DNA from: Auanema rhodensis
Lineage: Eukaryota; Nematoda; Chromadorea; Rhabditida; Rhabditidae
Length of the DNA stretch: 64,000 nucleotides
Reading direction: 5' to 3'
Assembly (NCBI GenBank): GCA_964057225.1
Contig: OZ059895.1
Span: 17,079,688-17,143,687, forward strand
The translations under genes and the position numbers were made by a program. Shown here piece by piece: positions 38,067 through 50,121 of the stretch (its first letter is position 1; every line of letters starts with the position of its first letter). The notes beneath the pieces are model-generated. The model was not told the DNA's origin. It saw only the letters and a program-made list of their open reading frames with translations, and did no database searches.

Positions 38067-40216
38067 GAACGTCGTAATCAAAAATATGAATATATGTACA
38101 TGCATATGTACTAGAAAAGGAAGAAGGAAGAAGGAGAGGTAAAAGGTAAAAATAAAAAGAGGAAAGTATGCAATTGATTATTCATTTTCCTTTTTTTCCA
38201 AAAAAAAAAAAAGGAAAAAGATTAACAACAAATAGATTATTTCGGTGAATCAAAAGCATATTTTCTACATTTTCTATTCAATAGTTCTTGAGCATAACTA
38301 AGTGCTATTGATGATTCAATAGACTGAAGAGGATACATTGAATCAGGTATATTTGGTAACAAATATAAGAACTTTTTGTTTTTTTTTGGCTCAAACGTTT
38401 GCTCACAAGCTATTAGTTGAAGATGTACAAACATAAATATGATTCTTCAGCTGTTTTTTTCCTTTTTTCTATTGATAATTCATAAAAAAATAAAACGATT
38501 TGTATAGTGTTTCATATACTATATAGATTGATGAACGTCCAGTTTATAATTTTCTATGAAGATTGACATGAGAATGAAATGGAAATTTTGACATTTTTCT
38601 TGACTTTCACAGACGTTTTTCTTTAGTCTCTTATCGTTCAGAGATGACCTGCCAACAACTTCACAGCTACTTCTAACATTTCCTTAACCGCCTTCGTGTT
38701 GTCGTCCGAAAGAAAGAACCGGTTATGTTCAAATGTGGTGAAACTGCTTGCGCATCTGCCTACTGCCTGTCCTCTGTCTGTTCTTGTCTTCGTCGCCCTA
38801 CAGCATTCAACATACTCCACCTAGTTTTCGCACCAATTTTCCTTCATTTGTATATATCATGTTATTATGTTTTTTTACAATTTTTTTCAAAAAAAAAATG
38901 AAGAAATTTGACGAAAAGGCATAGTTAAAGATAATTTTCTTTTCTTCATTTCTAGTCAATTATAAATATTTTTTTCTATTGTCCTTCGCATCGCTCTCAT
39001 CGCTGTCGTCGCCGGCGTCATCCACGTTATCGTCGTCGTCGTGAACCCAACAAACGCCAATTTACAATGATTTGAACTGATGTCTCTGTCTATTTATGTG
39101 TATATATCTGTGATATTTGACTGGATCATTGGATAGTGTCAAGAATTTGAAAAATTTCTTCACTTTCATATCTTTCATTTCACTTTTCCGACATATGAAG
39201 GCGAGGAGAAAAGAGGAAGAGGCTGCCTATTCATGATCACCTATGCTGATTTTCATGTCATTTGACTATGTTGTCCTTAATACCAACATGGAACAATCGA
39301 TTTTCATGTCCTTCTGTTACATCTTAAATATTATTTAATATATTTATATTATATACATATAATAAACATATAACTATAACTATATATATTTGAACAATTT
39401 TTAAATTTTTATTGGCAATTTTCCAATTATTTGTCTCAAACCTCTCTATTCAATAGCCTACTATCTCTTTATTCGTATTTCTCCATAACCTTCATATAAC
39501 AACTATAATAGCTTATGCGTATGTCTCTGTCAAACTGGTTGACTGGTTGCCACGTGAACAAGGATTTTAAACATGCTTTGTGCAGCTTTTATAAACTTTC
39601 TGTAATTATGCTTCAACTTATAAAACTTTTTTTTTCCCGTCTCTTTCACTTCTTTTGTTTGTCTATTTACTCATATTTTTATTTTTATAAACATCATCAT
39701 TTGTTTCTTTATTCTATTTTCATAATATTCACAATAACTAGAAAGCCTAGAAATCATATAGTATTCTACTTTATTCTTCTTACTTACTTCTTACTTCTCT
39801 TAATCTATATTCAATAGCTTATTTCAGATATTATATTATTGGATTTTCATCATTCCGAATACCATCAATACGATTTGCATCAATAATCTAATCTCCCCTC
39901 TTTCTTAACTTCTTTTATTCTCTTTCTATCTCCTCCCTCTTAAGAATTTTTTAGTCTGAATACTACCACGTGACATGAGCCAACGGTAAATTCATAATGC
40001 ATTTTAAAATATACAAATCTTAAATAATAAAATACAATTTTACATTTTCCATTAGCTAGTACTTCTCTTTATAATGCTGGGGGGCTGTTGGGGGGGGGGC
40101 TGTTCAGCTGTTTTTTTTTATAAAAATACAAAAAAAAACCTTTAATCTGTTATTCAATAATAATCTAAATCACTTGACACATTTTTTTGTTGTAAAATAA
40201 TTAATTAATCTTTCAG

Positions 40217-40821
40217 TCCACCTCCATCACATTTTCTTAATTCTCGTGATACATTCGAGCAATATGAAAATCGAAGTAGACCCGGGTCTGTAGCTGGTAA
40301 CTATCATCAAGGACAAGGATATCCTTCCCGTATGTTTTTCCTTTCTATATCTCTCCAACCGCTTTAACCAACATCATTAACACTCCCCCTCCTTCTTCCA
40401 CCCTATACTAACACACCACCGCGACTCCTTTTTACATCCATCTAACCAGACATCCATCCATCTATCTCATTCAATTCCAATCTATTTCAAATAATAATAA
40501 ATTTCATTTTTCATATAGATCATGCAAGTCAGCTAGCTTGTGAATACCGAGCCAATCCTGGACATTTAGCATGCGAATATCGTGCTCAACCACAAAGCCA
40601 TGTGACAGCATATATACCTGAATCAAATAAAAAACAATGTTTGTTTTCTTTAATCTTTCCTGTAACATTTGAAACATCAGATTAGCACCTTGTTTCATAA
40701 TATTTTCCTCATTATTACAGTGCCCGTTGGTGTCGTCATAGCTATTGCTATCATCGTTCCAGTCCTTATCATCGTCTCACTCTTCGGAGCCGTCTGGCTA
40801 CAGGAATTGGGAGTCTTGTAA
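40217..40821 (+). CDS. 3' end of an unrecognised protein with a C-terminal membrane anchor (partial)
   Basis: Three exons with good splice signals and matching phases: 40217-40329, 40519-40638, 40721-40821. They give about 111 codons ending at TAA. The first exon is hydrophilic (RDTFEQYENRSRPGSVAG). The second holds a short internal duplication, LACEYRANPGH / LACEYRAQPQ. The third encodes PVGVVIAIAIIVPVLIIVSLFGAVW followed by only LQELGVL, so the chain ends almost straight after a single membrane span. No start was found: the first exon begins mid-codon, so upstream exons must exist, perhaps in 38.6-40.2 kb. I do not recognise the family. It could be a tail-anchored protein or a type I protein with a minimal tail. 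Confidence 0.6.
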
Positions 40822-41151
40822 CCTTGTATAGCTTAACCGAATAATCGTTATGCTAACTAGACATTATGTACTAAACTTATCTGACTGAAGGACCGTCTTG
40901 CCAATTCATAAGATTCATCTTACTCAACTATACATATATTACTTCATGAATAGACAAATAGCTATTACATGAGCCTTGTTTATCAATTCAAAATGTCATA
41001 TTTCTACTTCCATTTCACTCATCCATGTGTTGCATTGTTGTATTATTTCATTTTTTTATAAAATGTTTGTAAAAAATATAATATTTATCTTCAAATCGTC
41101 ACCAAAAATGCCATTATTAAGCTGTTATAAAGCATAATGTCTTCGTGTCAT

Positions 41152-41232
41152 ACGTGAACTTTCACGTACTGTCTCAGGCACAAACGTGAACTTTCACGTA
41201 CTGTCTCAGGCACAAACGTGTACTTACACGTA
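41152..41232. repeat. 32-bp tandem repeat with internal dyads
   Basis: Two identical 32-bp units (41152-41183 and 41184-41215) followed by a partial third (41216-41232). Each unit starts with a 7-bp inverted repeat around a 2-nt centre: ACGTGAA-CT-TTCACGT. The third copy reads ACGTGTA-CT-TACACGT, so both arms changed together and the dyad is kept. Confidence 0.95.
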
Positions 41233-44019
41233 TGCATGTATTACCAACCGGCTGTTTTGCATGCACTTCGACGTATAAATAGAGAAATTAAGCATGTACT
41301 TATTATCCGTTGAAAGCACCTAAAGCATAGGATAAGAGTAGAGTGTGGCTTGTCATGCAGCACCAATATGCTTCATTCATGCTTCTCATTTTTCAAATAA
41401 ACTGCTCCTCTAATACCAGATGAAATAACATGCATGTGATATTATGTAATTCAATTTAAATTATATAAAAATAATTAAAAAAATATATATATAGTATCAA
41501 GATACGTCATGATTTGAATAACGTAATGAGGATACAAGGCTGACCATGTTCGTTTCCTTTTACACCATTTGTTTTCCCAAAACTTCATTCGACTTTGTTA
41601 AAAAATTTCAAAACGTCTTTCCCTTTTAAGACATGGAGGGTTTAATGTTCTAGAGACATTGAAAAGCTTTAAGCTTTAAGCTGCATTTGAAAATCTTCTC
41701 ACGCATAAAGCTGGACCCACAGATTTGAATCCAACTATGGTCAGTGCCGGAGGCAATATAGAACTTAAAAGAAGTTCTTTTATACTATTTTGTGTAGTTT
41801 TCATATTTCAATAGATATTCATAATTAAAAAGGATTAAACATATGTGTATGTGAAATTTAATGTAAATTCTAATTCATAGTTATGTTATTCGTCTATAGG
41901 ATCAAACAAGCTGTTCAAGTTTTTGAATAATTTGAGCAAATTTTATTGTTAACCCCCATTTTCCTGCTCCTGAATTGCTTCAAGAGCTCTATAGGATGAT
42001 GCTAGTCTATTACCACACTACTGATGCTGCATCTGGTGATGAAGCAAACGAAGAAACATCTTTCATTCTCTCAAACCGTCTCCGATCAGAGACACTGAAT
42101 CTCTATTCGGAAGGTTCAAATTGAAACTTCAAATTAGATGAGCAATGCAATTTCAAATTGGAAGAATAAGAAGATGATGAAAGTTGGTTGAAACCTGTAT
42201 CATCTAAGAAATCTTCCATTCTTTGCTCTGAACTCAATTTCAAGAATACGGTATTTCACTTAACCAAGAAGTAGCTGAGCTCAAGTTGGAAAGAAAAAGA
42301 AGAAGAAGAAGACGACGACCACAAATTAGATGTAACTTCAGTAGCTATGCATATTTCAATTGGCATTTCTATGGGGTTATATAAAACGTAAATGTATGTT
42401 TCAAATCAAGTATCTATAGCTTTTGCTGAAATCTTCACTGATTCATGGAGGCTCTAACTGAAATGTTGATAAACTATACGAGATAAAGCTTGAACTAATT
42501 TTCCAGTATGATATATCAACATGAACGTAATCGTGGCGTCCTGTTTTAAGTGGCTGTAGCTGGATCTCGACTATATATAGGAAGATAAGTAAGTGCTATA
42601 GGTTAACTAAAAGAGAAAGTGAGTGAGAGAGAGAGAGTGAGAGAGAGAGAAAGAGAGAGAGAGAGGGAGAGAGAGAATGAACTGAATAAGGACAGGTTAA
42701 GGTTCGTAAAAGTGGAAAATGGATATACTATTCTATACGAACGCTTTCCCGTTTTCTAAATACACCATGTGTATATGGCTAGACTCTATAATCATGTCAT
42801 CAACACGCAAGCAGCCATCACGATGACTTGTCAGTTTTGAGAAGTTATAGGGATGAGATATGAAGCCAAACTTGGTCAAATTTTTGCTGTAGTTCAATAT
42901 TAAAGTTCAGGTTCGAAACTGAAGTTTAGAAAATAAGAAGTTTTAATGCGAAGCTGGTAGAGCTTAAGGATGAACGTTTTGATCACGACGTAGAAGGCAA
43001 GGCTGATTGCAATATTGAGAAGTATTCAAGTAATTCTTCAAAGAAATTATATAAAATAAGTGAAAAAAGATGAAGAAGAAGACAATTACAATGAAAATCT
43101 TCTATAATTCAATAGTTTCTAAGAATATAATGGAAAATTGACTGAAAGTTTCAAAGCGTCAGATGCTATGATGATCGGTTACCATAGAATAGAATAGATC
43201 TATTAAGCCAATTTGTACATGGTATTCCCTTGACGATTGTATGAGAGTTCTATACTATGATTCTACCGTAAGATTCATTTTCATTTTAAGAAGATCTTCT
43301 TTCATCAATGAATTTGCTTTTGATCAAGATTACATTAGTTCGTTTTCGGTTTTATTTGAAATAAAGTTGAAGAATATACTACTATGTATATGCTTTACAA
43401 CATGAATCTGCCTGGTTGTTAGTACCTTTTCTCTATTTTACTGAAAATAATTGGGAAAATCATTATTTCTTTTGTGTTTTTGTTTTCTGTGAATTTATCA
43501 ATGACGTCAAATCATAATGAAAGCTTTTAAGCTTCATATTGATTTAAACTTCTCAGAGGGAGTCATAGAGAGAGAGAGAGAGAGAGAGAAAGGAAGGAGA
43601 AGGAGATTGCTAACCATGAAAAAGAAGGATTCTCAAGAAAGCGTTAGTGAGGTATGACCACCACGTTCAGCCAAATGTAACAACCTTTCAGTATTTCCGC
43701 GAAAGAAGCGTATTTCCGGAAAACTGCCTAAAGGCAATCTGGCTTTGCAAGTCTTAATTCTATGATTACCATAAAATATTGTCAGATCCTGACATGAGAA
43801 TAAGTGAACAATCAACAAACTATTACAGCTAATTAATTGGTCAGAGTTTAAATTTGTAAGAAAATTGCAGAAAATATTTGAAAAATAGGTTCAAACTATT
43901 GAAAGCTTTGATGTTCCAAAAAGGTTCAACACACATATTAGGGAAACGAACGTAAACTTATGTTACTTCTTGATCAGAGTAGGATCTTCAGCTGGTACAG
44001 AGCCTTTTTCGACCTTTGA

Positions 44020-44075
<56 letters not shown>

Positions 44076-44118
44076 TCTCTCTCTCTTTCTCTCTTTCTTT
44101 CTCTCTCTCTCTCTCTTT
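44020..44118. repeat. Long interrupted (CT)n tract
   Basis: CT dinucleotides with TTT interruptions over about 100 bp, in otherwise purine-leaning plus-strand DNA. The Arg-Glu repeat frames on the minus strand are translations of this tract and not evidence of a gene. Confidence 0.95.
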
Positions 44119-45373
44119 TAACTCTCTCTCTCTCTCTTGAACCTTCAAGAGTGAATCTCTCCCTCTCTCTTCGATAGCGTCTGCTCTCTTCTTCATGCTG
44201 TTCCATTCTTTCTCTTCAAATGAGATGATGACAGAGGCAGCAGAGAAGAGAGAAAACGAAGACGAAAGGAAAGAAGATGAAGAAGAGGGTATTATCGTTC
44301 AATTAGCAGAACCAAATACATTAGCTGACTCTACTGCCTCAGGGGAGATGAGAAGCAAGAACATAAACGGAACATCAGTCGTTTTGTGAGGAAGGCGACT
44401 ACGTTGAGGACGATGAATATGAAGCACATTAGATCCAAATGGCCCAAAAAGGTGATGGCCGTATATAGAAGAAGTCCGATAGCAAATATTATGATTTCAA
44501 GAAGAGGAAGATATGCATATGAGAGTAAAAGAGAGAAAGCAGAGGAAACAGATGATGATGATGATGATAATACGGCTGAGGCTAGAGTGAGTACGAAGAG
44601 CTTGGATACATGATAGACAAGAAGAGGCTGACGACGACGAGAACGTGAACGAATGAGAATGATAGCAACGACGAAAAGGATAATAGAGTGATGACGTCGC
44701 AGTAGACGAGTACGATGATGTGTTGATGATTTCAGCTTTCAACTAGTCATTCATCTGAAGTTATAACATTGATCACGTTCATTATTGATAATCACAATAG
44801 CTTCAACAACGTCAAGCATGAAGTTGTTGACGATGAGTTAAGGATAAATAAAGCTAAAGCGATTATGTGAAGATTCAACATCATCGTTGCCTTTTTTTTC
44901 ATTTTCAGCTTGTTCATTACGTATAGCCTTATGAGATTTGTAGAAGCGAGAATGAGCGGAAGAGGATTGCCATCTAAATCTGCCTAATGGAAACGTCTGA
45001 TGACCAAAAAAGGTAATTCCATTGCTCATTATCTATTAAATGATGAGACTATATGTGTTGTTCGAAGAAGGCTGAGATTCAGCTGCTGCTCATGCTGCTA
45101 TCTTAGCCGTTTTATGTTCATTTGGTCATATCATCTATTCGTTCATTTCTCATCCATCCTTTTCCATTCCCCCTTTTTCAAAGTATAATAGAGAGAAGAG
45201 CAACATCGGGATATGATATTCTAAGTGAAGCTTGGAGAATCATTGGGAGATTCGGAAGTGTAAGCTTTATCCAGAGGAATAGGGTTTTTCACAGAACAAG
45301 ATAAGATATAATCAACGAGTCTACGTTAAAGAAAGAGAGAGAAAGTTAGAGAGATATAGAGAGAGAAAGAGAC

Positions 45374-45405
<32 letters not shown>

Positions 45406-45835
45406 CAGGAGGAAGGGAGGCTATTAGTAAATAATTAAAAAAACTCAGTTTTTTTCGTGAAAAGACTCATTGAGAATTGATAAATCATAATCAAATGATG
45501 ACGTCCTTTATTCAACTGTCATTAGCTGGTTGAAGGGGACCAATTGAATCAGTAAAACAATTCGGCCAGCTACAACCAGCTAATGCCAGCAAATTATTGA
45601 AGTCAGAAATGGTTAAAGCAGGAAATATTTGGATTAGAAACAAAAATATATCTATTAGCTATTCAGTATTAACTATGCGTCGATTAGGTGTATGTATACA
45701 TATGAAATAGGAAAATATGGCCCCCGTTTTCATATGTTTTCAAGGCAGAAAATCATTGAACTGATGAGAAAATGGACGACGTGAAGGGGGCAACCAATGG
45801 AAATGAAAGAGGATGGCATAGAGAGGCATAGAGAA

Positions 45836-45839
<4 letters not shown>

Positions 45840-45886
<47 letters not shown>
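45840..45886. repeat. (AG)n microsatellite
   Basis: About 22 uninterrupted AG dinucleotides. A similar, shorter GA tract ending in a run of G lies at about 45335-45405. Confidence 0.95.
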
Positions 45887-45888
<2 letters not shown>

Positions 45889-46265
45889 GTAGGATGATGA
45901 CAGACAATATACTTTTCTGTACATGAAAATGGATCTGATTGAATGAACTGCTATAAACCAGTCATGAAATAGTGAAAACCGATGATTTACCTATCGGAAA
46001 TCTCAGAATTCATTGGAACCAAAAGATAGAGAGATAGATAGAGAGGGTTGAGGGAGAAATAGCAAAACGTGAAAATACAAGATTACCTTATCCATTTGAG
46101 CTATAGAGAATATCTGAACTTAGGACATTAGAGGGTGTCAAATCGGAAATGCAGTGATGAGATGCTCATATTCCGTTGTAGCTTTGAAGTTGTTCTGAAA
46201 TAATTAGGAGTATGATCTTAGTAAAATACTATGAATAGTTTGAAGAGGCAACTGGACCAAGCTTC

Positions 46266-46410
46266 CTAGCCATACTCGTCTGGCTGACGGCATTTTCTAA
46301 GCAATGGTGGGCGTGGTTCCTGAGTCTGGGGTCCTTGCTCACTCTGCACGGATGCCTCATCTTCTGACGAACGGGAGGCGGAGTTTGATAGAGGGATAAC
46401 ATCTGCTTCT
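46266..46410 (-). CDS. Exon of an unresolved minus-strand gene (possible last exon)
   Basis: On the minus strand, a CTTTCTTTTAG acceptor is followed by an open frame beginning EADVIPLSNSASRSSEDEA, continuing through EPRPPLLRKCRQPDEYG and ending at TAG (46266-46268). The exon has 145 nt (1 + 47 codons + stop). It is clearly GC-richer than the flanking microsatellite DNA and its amino-acid mix is acidic, Ser/Pro/Gln-rich and protein-like. A GTATGG sequence just before the stop could be a donor instead, making it an internal exon. Upstream exons should lie to its right but were not found. The family is not recognised. Confidence 0.45.
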
Positions 46411-48144
46411 CTAAAAGAAAGTAGAAAATGGAAAGAGTGAGAGAGGGAAGGGGGAGAAGATTAAGGAAGGGAATTAAATTGAAGGTAGAGGGTAGAGCAG
46501 ATAGAGACTTAGGAAGAGAAAAAGTCTGGTAAGGTGTGATGAAAAGTAGACCCCGTGGATCGAATACCTATTCTCTATTAGATTTTCATTTAATTGCTCT
46601 TTGGAGTCATTTTAAAATTCAAAGTAAATTAGTCGATTTTCATAATACTTTAGAGAATGACCAATAGAGAGAGATATATAGAGAGAGATGGAGGAAGGGA
46701 GAGAGAGAGCATGAGAGGTAATACATGCTGAACGAAGGGACATAGCTGACTCTATAGACTACTCGACAGCTCCTTTCTCTCCTCTTTACCCTGCAAGTCA
46801 GTACTTTGAGCCGAGAGAAGCACTTGAAGAGGTGGCAAAGAGCACCGCTTTACTCTCTCAAACGGAAATGAAACCACAAAGTTTGCTCATGGTTCTTGAT
46901 TTGAGAACAGACAGATTCATTGCCTGAGGGAGAATAAGAGCATCATAATAAGCTTGAGCATCTCTCACTTCAAACAGCATTTTCAAGTGGTATGTTAAGC
47001 TTTGAAATATAATGAACGGTATATAATCTATTTTCAAAGTTATGTGCAAAATTAAAAAATCAATACAAACTTGAAATAAGTTCATAACCAGCTTAATGAT
47101 TCCAACTTTTTGAGTTATAAAAAATAGGAAAAGAACAAAAACTTATTGATCTAATGATTTTTGATTTTGAAAAAGTAAATAGAGATTGAAGTACATAGAA
47201 GATAGATGAATAGATAGATAGAATATCCAATAAGGCTTAACTATCAGTAATACGTACATTTAGCAAATTATGAGAAATTCATTCATAAAGGTTAGATAGA
47301 TGTAGTATGTTTAGTTAGTATTTTCATCAAGTTTTTAAAAAGTTTGCTGTGAACACGTAATTATCTCCATGCTTCATGAGCAAAGTTATCAAGTTGGAAC
47401 TATCAGTTTAAAAGCTTTAGAATCATGTTCCGCTTATAAACCAATAATTATCATAATTATATTACTGAAAGAAACCAATTTTTTTATATAATAACAAAAA
47501 AAGTATAAGTTTTGAACTGATGATAGAGAGAGAGAGAGAGGGGGGAGGGAGAGGGAAATAATGTTGTTGAAGTGCATCTAGTTTGTTTGTATGTCTTCAA
47601 TATTTTTTTTATTTCAAAAGTACTTAAAATAACTTTTCATTTCTAGTTGTTCGAACAAACTGAACTTTTCAGTTCTCAGGTTACAGTCTCTAATCTTATC
47701 GCCTCTCAAGTATCTCCTGTGTTCCTGTTCTCATTTCGAAACAAATCTTTCGTTTAAATCGTTTTTCTAATTTAAAATGATTCACCATGGAAGCTTAAAG
47801 TCTTATAACCAGACATAGTAAAGTCTACTTCGATGGACAAGAGTCAACTGATGCTGTTTTTCGTTCTTTGACCTAAAAAAAATACATTTTTTCTTTTATT
47901 TTTGCTTATTTCCGGAAAGTTGCCTCAACTTTGTCACTTTTAAACTTTTTTTTCGTCTTTTGTTCTTTCTTTCTCACTTGCTTATAACAGTCTGCAATGC
48001 TCTTTCTAATCCGTACTGTCAACAGGCATTGTCGTCGACGACAAGGCTCTTGTCGTAGTGGATGCCATACCTCCACCAGCATTTCGACGCCTACATCACC
48101 GCAATCATCAGCAGCATCTTCAGTTATTAGAGAACAGTGCCAGG

Positions 48145-50053
48145 ATGCCATCAACACCAACAACGTCAACGCTGAAAATGAATCAGCCAGTTGCTGTAAC
48201 GTCATCTTCATACATCAGGCCAAAATATCGACAACAGTAAGTTAGCTATATCATATAGTTTATTCCGTATTTTTATGATGAAAGTTAACATCCTTGTTGT
48301 TTTTGTAATCAGAAAACAATACAAATCCAAATATCCAATAAATTGTCTCATAAACGGAAATCTAGAGAGATTTGATGCTATCAACTAACCCTCTCCTTCT
48401 CTCTCTCCCTCTATATATTCCTCCCTCTCATATACTCTCTCCTCTCTTTTCAAACTGGATGTAACTATTGGAGTCAAATGAATGTGAATATATTCTAAAT
48501 GGCTAATTCTTCATGACCTTCACTGATAATTTGTACATAAGATTTGAATGAATGATTTCAATTTATTCGACGAGGAAGGGTGAGGTCTATTAAGATTTTC
48601 TAATTTTGTTCTCTCTCTCTCTCTTTCTCTCTCCCTCTCCCTTTCTCTCTCTATCATTTCTCTTTGAGCCTTTAAAGAAGACAAATCAAAAGAGAATTTT
48701 TATAGTTTCTCTTTCACTTCCTTTCTCTTCATCTCTCTCCCTACTACCTCTCTATCATGCTTGATTTCCATGTTACAAGCTTGTGAGAATGATGGATTAT
48801 TGACGACTTCAATCGTTCATAAAACTGTTGAGTTCAGCCATACGCACATCTACCAGCATGTCTATCAGTCTCTATCACTTCCTTTTCATGTTCCTTCTCT
48901 TTATTTCTCTCTCATCCAAATTCTCTTGATTACTGTTCTAACTGTACATTCTTCCAATCTCCCATCCTTTCTTATAATTTTCATGATTGTGATGTTTTTC
49001 TCTTGAATGCCTACACTTCTTCCTTATCCGTAAGTTGCAGAAGCGAACAAGAGAGAGAAAGAGAGAGAGAGAGAGGAACCGAGCGCGAAGAAGAATCCCA
49101 ATAAGCAACCGTCGAATCTGTGAGAAAGTATGTGTTGAGAGAAACACTAAACAACAGAGAAACTCTATGAGAGATAACCAAAATTTCTGATAAAGCAATG
49201 GAGAAACAGAAGAAGAAATTGACTGAAAGAGAAAGACTGATCTGCGAGAGACTTGATGATGAGAGATGACCTTGTTTGTACATCGCAACAGGTCCACATC
49301 CATTCTCTCGACCAAATATTCTCAGCCGATGAACCTAATCATAAACATCACATCATATCTATTGATTAAAATAATCTCAAAACTTTAATTACTCTTCTTT
49401 CAATTTTTTCCTTTTTCTGCTTTTTCATTTTATTTTAAATCATTTGTAGGCTTTTTTTCCTGACACTAAAGTTCTATTAAACTGATCGTTATCCGGTTTT
49501 GTCATCGCATAATAGCATTCTTCTTTCTGTTTCTCCAACTCTCTCTCAGTCTCTCTTTCTCTCTCTTTACCCTCCTTTTCCATTTTCCTCTACTCTCTAT
49601 ATTCAGATATCAATCCCATCCTCATGCATGTCTCCTAACTTTATTCTCTTCTTCTCTCTGAATAACAACAGTTTTTGAAGAAAAAGACAAAAAAAAAATT
49701 AATTTTCGGCTTAGCAGCCTTTGTAACTGCGGTGTAATCCATGTCTATAGATCGTCATTCCATTATACTATGTTATTCCTCTTCTCTTCATTATTCAAAA
49801 ACTTTTCATTTATTGACAAATCATTCAAGTTATTCTGACCTAATGAGTCTTGCCTACTGCTAGTACTACTCCAACTACTGTCAACTAACTGTGTATAGAA
49901 CGCTATTGAGGTGAAGATGACGCTGAACTTCCCCACTCTCTCTCTGTGTATGTGTGTATGTGTGTGTGTGACCTGAGCTTTTCGAGTACATCATCATCAT
50001 TAACATTGTTTTTTATGATTTTGCCTCTTTTTCCTTCCCCTTCTCTCCAACCC

Positions 50054-50121
<68 letters not shown>

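Larger units (their letters stand above)
35889..40216. other. 4.3-kb region between the DHHC 5' exon and the unknown plus-strand exons
   Basis: The first 2.2 kb is AT-rich and purine-leaning on the plus strand. A long GA tract lies at about 37787-37858 and an ATC/CAT trinucleotide run at about 38025-38066. A GC-richer island at 38638-38825 is open on both strands and could be an exon. Near 38957-39067 a CGT/TCG-rich patch is open in several frames behind a TTCTAG acceptor. Beyond 39.1 kb the plus strand becomes pyrimidine-rich. No protein family was recognised. Confidence 0.45.
40822..48034. other. 7.2-kb repeat-rich region, mostly unresolved
   Basis: Between the unknown membrane-protein end and the first SESTD1 exon. 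It contains the tandem ACGTGAA dyad repeats at 41152-41232, purine-rich plus-strand DNA from about 41.9 to 47.9 kb, and many GA or CT tracts. A convincing minus-strand exon lies at 46266-46410. A further minus-strand frame at about 43640-43795 (KARLPLGSFPEIRF) starts behind a possible acceptor but ends without a clear donor. I could not assemble a full gene. The region may hold one or more minus-strand genes with long introns. Confidence 0.45.

Noticed and set aside
41152-41232. CRISPR-like array of 32-bp repeats
   Set aside because: Units are directly adjacent with no unique spacers, and the genome is eukaryotic.
43633-43818. Minus-strand frame DLTIFYGNHRIKTCKARLPLGSF as a coding exon
   Set aside because: It looks protein-like behind an ATGTCAG acceptor, but I found no partner exon of compatible phase and no family resemblance, so it is mentioned only in the regional note.
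43963-44206. Arg-Glu-rich frames on the minus strand
   Set aside because: They are translations of the interrupted CT tract; two overlapping frames give the same type of charged repeat.
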